Assembly: GCA_943357175.1 (NCBI GenBank)
Contig: CALRGE010000012.1
Location: 1 to 53,370 of the forward strand
Direction of reading: 5' to 3'
Length of the DNA: 53,370 nt
Origin: Candidatus Peribacteria bacterium
GTDB lineage: Bacteria > Patescibacteriota > Gracilibacteria > UBA1369 > 2-02-FULL-48-14
Shown here one piece after another: positions 48,489-53,370 of the stretch (position 1 is its first letter; every line of letters starts with the position of its first letter). The position numbers were made by a program, and so were the translations under genes. The notes under the pieces are model-generated. The model ran no database searches. It saw only the letters and a program-made list of their open reading frames with translations, and was not told the DNA's origin.

Positions 48489-49499
48489 ATGGCCACCCTA
48501 ATAAATAATCTGCAGAATGTCAAGTATTTGGCTCGCTTTAGCGGTTCAAACGGTTTTTTAATACTTGGAAAGAAGAATTATTTCTTCACAGATTTCAGAT
48601 ATAAAGATATTGCGAAGGAATTAGAGAAGTCAAAAACTCGAATTAAGTTTGAATTTATCGAAATTGATAAGAATTTGACTGAAAATCTGAAAAAAGTACT
48701 TGGGAATTCCAAAAATGTCTCGTTTGAATCAAATAATATGACAGTTGACGAGCTTTCGCTCTGGAAGAAGCGACTCAAAGGCTTTAAATTTACAAAACTT
48801 GAGAATACGATTGAAGATTTTAGAAAAGTAAAAGATAAAGAGGAAATTGAAAAATTAAAAACTTCTCAAAGAATAAATGAAGAAGTTTTGGAAGAAGTAA
48901 AAAAACTATTAAAACCAGGAATATCAGAACTCGAAGTCGCTTGGAAAATCAAATCGATAGGACATGATTTAGGTGCACAGGATATTTCATTTGAACCGAT
49001 TGTGGGTTTTCAGGAACATTCTGCAGTACCGCATCACCAAAATACAGATAGGAAACTAAAAAATAACGAGCTTGTATTAATTGATATGGGAATGAAATAT
49101 CAAGAATATTGTAGTGATATGACCAGAACTTTTTTCTTCGGCAAAGGTACAAATGAACAACAGACAATTTACAATCTGGTACTTGAATCACAATTAGCAG
49201 GAATAAAAGCTATAAAAGCTGGCGTGAAAGCTCAAAAAGTAGATGAAATTTCTCGAGAAGTTATGGGTGAATTTGCAGAGCATTTCGGGCACTCTCTAGG
49301 TCATGGAATTGGTCTTGATGTACACGAAGCACCAAGTCTTAGCTCTCGATCAAAAGACACTCTTGAAGAAAATATGATTGTAACCGTGGAACCGGGAATT
49401 TATCTAACAGGAAAATTCGGCGTGCGCATTGAAGACATGGGAAGAGTTACAAAAACAGGATATGAGAATTTTACCAAGTTCGAAAAGTTGACGATTTAG
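48489..49499 (+). CDS. M24-family aminopeptidase (Xaa-Pro type)
   Basis: It has 336 residues. It has a short creatinase-like N domain (about 1-105), then a pita-bread metallopeptidase with the five metal ligands in LVLIDMGMKYQEYCSDMTRTF (two Asp), HSLGHGIGL (His), VTVEPGIYL (Glu) and VRIEDMGRV (Glu). Cleavage after Xaa-Pro is expected. The start ATG is preceded by no clear Shine-Dalgarno sequence. Confidence 0.92.
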   Translation: MATLINNLQNVKYLARFSGSNGFLILGKKNYFFTDFRYKDIAKELEKSKTRIKFEFIEIDKNLTENLKKVLGNSKNVSFESNNMTVDELSLWKKRLKGFKFTKLENTIEDFRKVKDKEEIEKLKTSQRINEEVLEEVKKLLKPGISELEVAWKIKSIGHDLGAQDISFEPIVGFQEHSAVPHHQNTDRKLKNNELVLIDMGMKYQEYCSDMTRTFFFGKGTNEQQTIYNLVLESQLAGIKAIKAGVKAQKVDEISREVMGEFAEHFGHSLGHGIGLDVHEAPSLSSRSKDTLEENMIVTVEPGIYLTGKFGVRIEDMGRVTKTGYENFTKFEKLTI

Positions 49500-49534
49500 T
49501 TAAATTCGTAATAAACTTCTGTCTTCTATTCATT

Positions 49535-49558
49535 CTAAGTTAAAACTTAGATTTTTTA
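49535..49558 (+). terminator. Terminator after the M24 peptidase gene
   Basis: TCTAAGTT-AA-AACTTAGA perfect stem followed by TTTTTT. Confidence 0.8.
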
Positions 49559-49570
49559 ATTGAGTTAAAA

Positions 49571-51010
49571 ATGGCAATTCTTGAAAACGGACTAAATCTT
49601 CAACCTGATCCAGTAAATATTGCGATTGCAGAGGATGTGGATAAAAAAAAGGGTTTAGATAGATTATTAACAGCAAGAGGTTTAAATCCTGTTAGGATTG
49701 AAAATTCTAAAGATCCAAAAGTGCTGATTAGATCTCTTCGGGATGTTGATGCACATGCTGCGGTAACACGAACTTCTTCAACTTTTGATTGTGAAGTATT
49801 AGAAACAGCAAAATTAAGTGTCGTTCAAGGTGCTTGCAAAGGCCCGCATGTAGATGTTGCTGCTGCACAAGAATTAGGAACAGAGGTACTAAAGGTAGAT
49901 ACAAATCGCCAACAAGTCATTGATCTTGTATATGCCTGCCTTCATTCTGCAGCAAGTGGTCTAGCAATTGGAAATAATTTTGGACGTAAAAATCAATGGT
50001 CAAAGAGTGAAACCTCAAGAGGTATTTTACCAAGAGATGAAATGCGTGTAGGAATTGTTGGATATGGGGATATAGGTCAAGGAGTAACAGAAAGATTGAG
50101 CGATGAAGTGGAAGGTGTTGGGGCATATAACCATCAATTTGAATTGGAAAGGCCATATGATAGAAGAATCAAATCTCATGCGGAACAACATGGGACAAGA
50201 TGGTTTTCATCAGTCGAAGCCATGCTCGAATGGGCTAATGTATTAAGCCTTCACGTTGATGAAGTGGATGCGATGGGAAATAAAAATAAAGGTTTAATGA
50301 GTATGGAAACACTCAGAGAATGGGGGCTAAGAAATATTGTTGATGGAGTACCAAGGGGTATTCTTCTCAATATTGCTCGTGGCTCACTAACACCTTCTCT
50401 AGAAGATTTGAATACTTTACTTGAAGAAGGCCTTTTACATTCAGCATTTGTTGATGCTCACGATAAAAATATTGAAGTAAAAGGCGCCTTTAAACTTCCA
50501 GATAATGCACATCCAGGCTTGGTTACAACTCCTCATATAGGTGGATCAGGCAGCCGAATAGAAATAAATACAGGAAGAGACGTCGACAAAGTATTATCTG
50601 CATGGATAAATGAAGGAAGTTTTACAGGTTCCCGCGTTTTCCAGCATGAGGTAATGGATGCCGCTTCACTAAATACAGAAGGCAATATGTTGCTTCGAAT
50701 CGCAAGAAGCACTCAAAAAGGAAGTTCTGATGCTGTTGAACAAGCAATCATGAGAGCAGGTCTTGAAAATCTTGGAGGAGATATTTCACTAACAGATCGT
50801 ATTGCGGGAAGTAGAACAAAAACTTGGTCTGTAGTTCCACATCTTATTGCTATGAGCGGATTCAACGGAAATTACGGAGATAAAGTACAAGCTCTAGCTA
50901 GAGAGTTAGATGCCATCAATGGTGAGGGACGAGGACGTATGGTGGTAGCAGCTAGATTTATACCAACAACACAGGTTCAAAGAGCCACTTTGCGGGAAAT
51001 GATAAAATAG
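49571..51010 (+). CDS. D-isomer-specific 2-hydroxyacid dehydrogenase (SerA-like)
   Basis: It has 479 residues. NAD-binding VGIVGYGDIGQGV is near 160, LNIARGSLT carries the catalytic Arg, and TTPHIGGSGSR the catalytic His. The Glu of the Arg-Glu-His triad usually follows DVFxxE; here the text is FVDAHDKNIEVKG and no clear equivalent sits at the expected spacing. The C-terminal 110 residues do not look like a standard ACT domain. A phosphoglycerate dehydrogenase role is possible, but no other serine gene is near. Confidence 0.75.
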   Translation: MAILENGLNLQPDPVNIAIAEDVDKKKGLDRLLTARGLNPVRIENSKDPKVLIRSLRDVDAHAAVTRTSSTFDCEVLETAKLSVVQGACKGPHVDVAAAQELGTEVLKVDTNRQQVIDLVYACLHSAASGLAIGNNFGRKNQWSKSETSRGILPRDEMRVGIVGYGDIGQGVTERLSDEVEGVGAYNHQFELERPYDRRIKSHAEQHGTRWFSSVEAMLEWANVLSLHVDEVDAMGNKNKGLMSMETLREWGLRNIVDGVPRGILLNIARGSLTPSLEDLNTLLEEGLLHSAFVDAHDKNIEVKGAFKLPDNAHPGLVTTPHIGGSGSRIEINTGRDVDKVLSAWINEGSFTGSRVFQHEVMDAASLNTEGNMLLRIARSTQKGSSDAVEQAIMRAGLENLGGDISLTDRIAGSRTKTWSVVPHLIAMSGFNGNYGDKVQALARELDAINGEGRGRMVVAARFIPTTQVQRATLREMIK

Positions 51011-51018
51011 TCTACAAT
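50990..51018 (+). promoter_or_regulatory. glmS promoter
   Basis: TTGCGG (50990-50995), 17 nt, TACAAT (51013-51018), spanning the stop of the dehydrogenase gene. The start codon is 22 nt downstream. Confidence 0.6.
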
Positions 51019-51039
51019 GAGCCCACTTAATTGATTTAT

Positions 51040-52818
51040 ATGTGTGGAATATTTTCCTATTTCGGACCAAGTGATAAAGCAGCTGAAATCGTTTTAAAAG
51101 GATTAAAAAAACTTGAATACAGAGGTTATGATTCTTGGGGAATCGCGGCAAAAAGCGCTTCCGGTGATATCAAAATAGAAAAGCATGTTGGAAAAATTTC
51201 AGAAGTAATTTCCCTCAATTCAGAAATGATGATGCCATCACATTTGGCACTTGGTCATTCAAGATGGGCAACTCATGGTGGAGTAACTCAATACAACGCA
51301 CACCCACACAGCACAGAAAATCAAGATATCATTGTTGTTCACAACGGAATTTTTGAAAACTATCTTGAGTTAAAACAAAGCCTAATAGAAAAAGGGCACC
51401 AATTTAGATCTGAAACTGACTCAGAAGTTTTCGCACATCTTATTGAAGAAAATATAAAATTAGGACTTGAAAAAGCCTTCAAAATGGCCTGTGATATGGT
51501 AACCGGAAGATACGCAATTCTTGCGATGAGCAAATATGAAAATAAAATTATCGCAGCTCGCCGAGGCTCGCCGCTTATTATCGGTAAAGCACAAGATGGC
51601 GCTCACTTCATTGCCTCAGATGTTCCTGCATTTTTGGAATACACAAAAGATGTGATGTATCTCGACGATAATCAAATGGTTGTTATCAGCGATGAAGGAG
51701 CTAATTTCTTTGATCTTGCATCAGAAAAACAAATCGAAAAAAGAGTTATATCTATAGATTGGAAAGAAGAAATGGCTGACAAAGGAGATTACCAACATTT
51801 CATGATGAAAGAAATCATGGAACAGAAGGAAACAATAACAAAGGCAATCAATTTGGATACGGAAAAAATCATGGAAGTTGCAAAGAAAATCAAGGGTGCC
51901 TACGGAACATATTTTGTGGGCTGTGGAACGGCAGGAAAAGTTGCAATGGTTGGAGAATATTTGTTTAGCGAAATTGCAAAAAAACATGTGAATGTGAAAT
52001 TCGGTTCTGAATTTAAAAGTGCAAAAAACTTCTTAACAGACAGGTCACTCGTGATTGCAATTTCACAATCTGGTGAAACTGCAGATACTCTAGAAGCACT
52101 TGAAATGGCAAAATCAAAAGGAGCAACAATTGTTTCGATTGTGAATGTTGAAACCTCAACAATGGCGAGATATTCAGATATTGTTTTACCATTAAAAGCC
52201 GGGCCTGAAAAAGCCGTGGCATCTACAAAAGCAACAACTTCTCAAATTGCCATTTTAACTCTTTTGGCATATGCAGTTGCAGACAAACTTGATGAAGGCA
52301 GACAAATGCTGATTGCAATTGAAGGTCAAATAAATGACATGTTAAATCCTAGATATGAAGAGCGAATAAATTCGCTGAGTGAAGAAATCAAAGATTCAAA
52401 AGATATAGTAATTATTGGAAGAGGTGCAAATTTCCCAATTGCGCTTGAGGCTGCAATAAAACTACAAGAAGTTTCTTATATTCATGCCGAAGGGTTTGCT
52501 GGTGGAGAGCTGAAACATGGCCCTATTGCCCTTATTTCAGAAGGCACCCCTTGCATTGTGCTAGTTTCAAACGATGAATCAAAACAAGAAATACTATCAA
52601 ATGCAATGGAAGTGAAATCAAGAGGTGGCTTTATTGTGGGAATTTCTCCTGAAAATGCCGAGGTATTTGATATTTGGATAAAAGTGCCAGATGCAGGCTT
52701 TGCCTCACCTATTGTTAACATCATTCCAATTCAAATTCTCGCCTATAAACTTGCGCTTGCAAGACAAAATAATCCGGACATGCCAAGAAATTTGGCAAAA
52801 TCCGTAACAGTAAAATAA
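51040..52818 (+). CDS. glmS: Glucosamine-fructose-6-phosphate aminotransferase
   Basis: Makes glucosamine-6-phosphate for peptidoglycan and glycans. It starts MCGIFSYFG, leaving Cys1 as the amidotransferase nucleophile; the frame is open to 51031 but this ATG fits. Motifs are LEYRGYDSWGIA, HSRWATHGGVT, two SIS domains (ISQSGETADTLEAL; GRGANFPIALEAAIKLQEVSYIHAEGF) and the C-terminal NLAKSVTVK. It has 592 residues, slightly shorter than E. coli. Confidence 0.97.
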   Translation: MCGIFSYFGPSDKAAEIVLKGLKKLEYRGYDSWGIAAKSASGDIKIEKHVGKISEVISLNSEMMMPSHLALGHSRWATHGGVTQYNAHPHSTENQDIIVVHNGIFENYLELKQSLIEKGHQFRSETDSEVFAHLIEENIKLGLEKAFKMACDMVTGRYAILAMSKYENKIIAARRGSPLIIGKAQDGAHFIASDVPAFLEYTKDVMYLDDNQMVVISDEGANFFDLASEKQIEKRVISIDWKEEMADKGDYQHFMMKEIMEQKETITKAINLDTEKIMEVAKKIKGAYGTYFVGCGTAGKVAMVGEYLFSEIAKKHVNVKFGSEFKSAKNFLTDRSLVIAISQSGETADTLEALEMAKSKGATIVSIVNVETSTMARYSDIVLPLKAGPEKAVASTKATTSQIAILTLLAYAVADKLDEGRQMLIAIEGQINDMLNPRYEERINSLSEEIKDSKDIVIIGRGANFPIALEAAIKLQEVSYIHAEGFAGGELKHGPIALISEGTPCIVLVSNDESKQEILSNAMEVKSRGGFIVGISPENAEVFDIWIKVPDAGFASPIVNIIPIQILAYKLALARQNNPDMPRNLAKSVTVK

Positions 52819-52822
52819 CAGG

Positions 52823-52851
52823 TTGAAGAATTGCCGAAAGTCTGCTATAAT
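52823..52851 (+). promoter_or_regulatory. Promoter of the beta-helix protein
   Basis: TTGAAG (52823-52828), 17 nt, TATAAT (52846-52851), a near-consensus promoter 31 nt before the ATG. Confidence 0.8.
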
Positions 52852-52881
52852 ATTTTGATATACAAAAACTAATATCAACGT

Positions 52882-53370
52882 ATGGCAATACGAGGCATCA
52901 AAAGATATCTATCTGGATTGATAACACTAATCCTTTCAATAGGAATAGTTATTCCATCTACATATCTTTCTAATATTCCGCTTACAAAAGCGCTAACTTA
53001 CGATGTTTCAAATACAAATGATTCAGGTGCAGGTTCTTTTAGACAAGCAATTATTGATGCGAATGCAAACCCAGGCTCAGATACAATTTCATTCAGTGCC
53101 ACAGGAACAATTGCTGTGAATTCCACAATGGACGCAATCACAAGTGACATCATAATTGATGGTACAACAACTCCAGATTGGACAGCTGGCCCAGACATTA
53201 CACTTCAAGGCGATTTATCTGTGGACTGTTTAGTATATGGCAGTGGTGGCGCAGGATTAGTAAAAGGAATAAATATACATGGATGCCGAAAAAATATTCA
53301 AATTCAAGGCGGTGCAGATGGAATTACAATTGGAGGCACAGCAGGAAATGAGAATTTAAACATTACCGGA
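52882..53370 (+). CDS. Surface/secreted parallel beta-helix protein, 5' part
   Basis: An N-terminal signal or anchor segment (about 10-37) is followed by TNDSGAGSFRQAIIDANANPGSDTI, the standard opening of CSLREA-type right-handed beta-helix surface proteins, then repeats such as ITIGGT. The frame is open to the window edge, so full length and C-terminal anchor are unknown. A strong promoter precedes it. Confidence 0.8.
   Translation, partial: MAIRGIKRYLSGLITLILSIGIVIPSTYLSNIPLTKALTYDVSNTNDSGAGSFRQAIIDANANPGSDTISFSATGTIAVNSTMDAITSDIIIDGTTTPDWTAGPDITLQGDLSVDCLVYGSGGAGLVKGINIHGCRKNIQIQGGADGITIGGTAGNENLNITG

Overview
The window looks like chromosome from a Patescibacteria/CPR-type bacterium, most in the style of Peregrinibacteria. 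It is AT-rich and tightly packed, with many ATGA overlaps between neighbouring genes and even tail-to-tail overlaps. A single 16S rRNA gene stands apart from any 23S or 5S, and its AAACTCAAAGAAATAGACGG stretch departs from the usual universal-primer site. Surface proteins carry S-layer-homology (SLH) domains and there is a VirB4-type ATPase. TGA acts as an ordinary stop at many junctions, so the UGA=Gly code of some Gracilibacteria does not apply. The lineage is inferred from style, not from a database search.

Region 1 (1-9.7 kb, minus strand) is the highlight: one apparent operon for tryptophan and aromatic amino acids. In order of transcription it holds a 13-residue leader peptide with tandem Trp codons, trpE, a single gene fusing TrpG-TrpD-TrpC-TrpF, trpB, trpA (open in frame into a DAHP synthase, with a TrpR-like repressor gene nested in another frame at the joint), aroB, aroA and aroK (cut by the window edge). 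Upstream are a TTGACT-17-TAATGT promoter, an 18-bp dyad resembling the E. coli TrpR operator over the -10, and mutually exclusive antiterminator and terminator hairpins. This suggests combined repression and ribosome-stalling attenuation. A second, different DAHP synthase lies at 24.3 kb.

Region 2 (9.7-20 kb) has an acidic SLH protein, 16S rRNA with a flanking processing stem, clpP, a possibly structured intergenic RNA, a lipoprotein followed by lgt, two half-size MgtE-like membrane proteins, three tRNAs (Leu-UAA, Cys-GCA, Lys-CUU), a glycosyltransferase and a small two-gene cassette that could be a HEPN toxin-antitoxin pair.

Region 3 (20-39.5 kb) has radA, a large unknown protein, tatD, aroF, a tautomerase, prfA, prmC, rpsU, two small lipoproteins, gyrB, a FecR-like membrane-anchored protein, an SLH-S41 protease, a VirB4-like ATPase with a Pro/Ala/Val tail, and an HNH endonuclease that abuts a decayed virB4 fragment.

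Region 4 (39.6-53.4 kb, almost all plus strand) has gyrA, a TSP3/PKD surface protein, bL31, a three-gene ABC-2 exporter, tgt (lacking its zinc cysteines), ruvA, an M24 peptidase, a SerA-like dehydrogenase, glmS and the start of a beta-helix surface protein.
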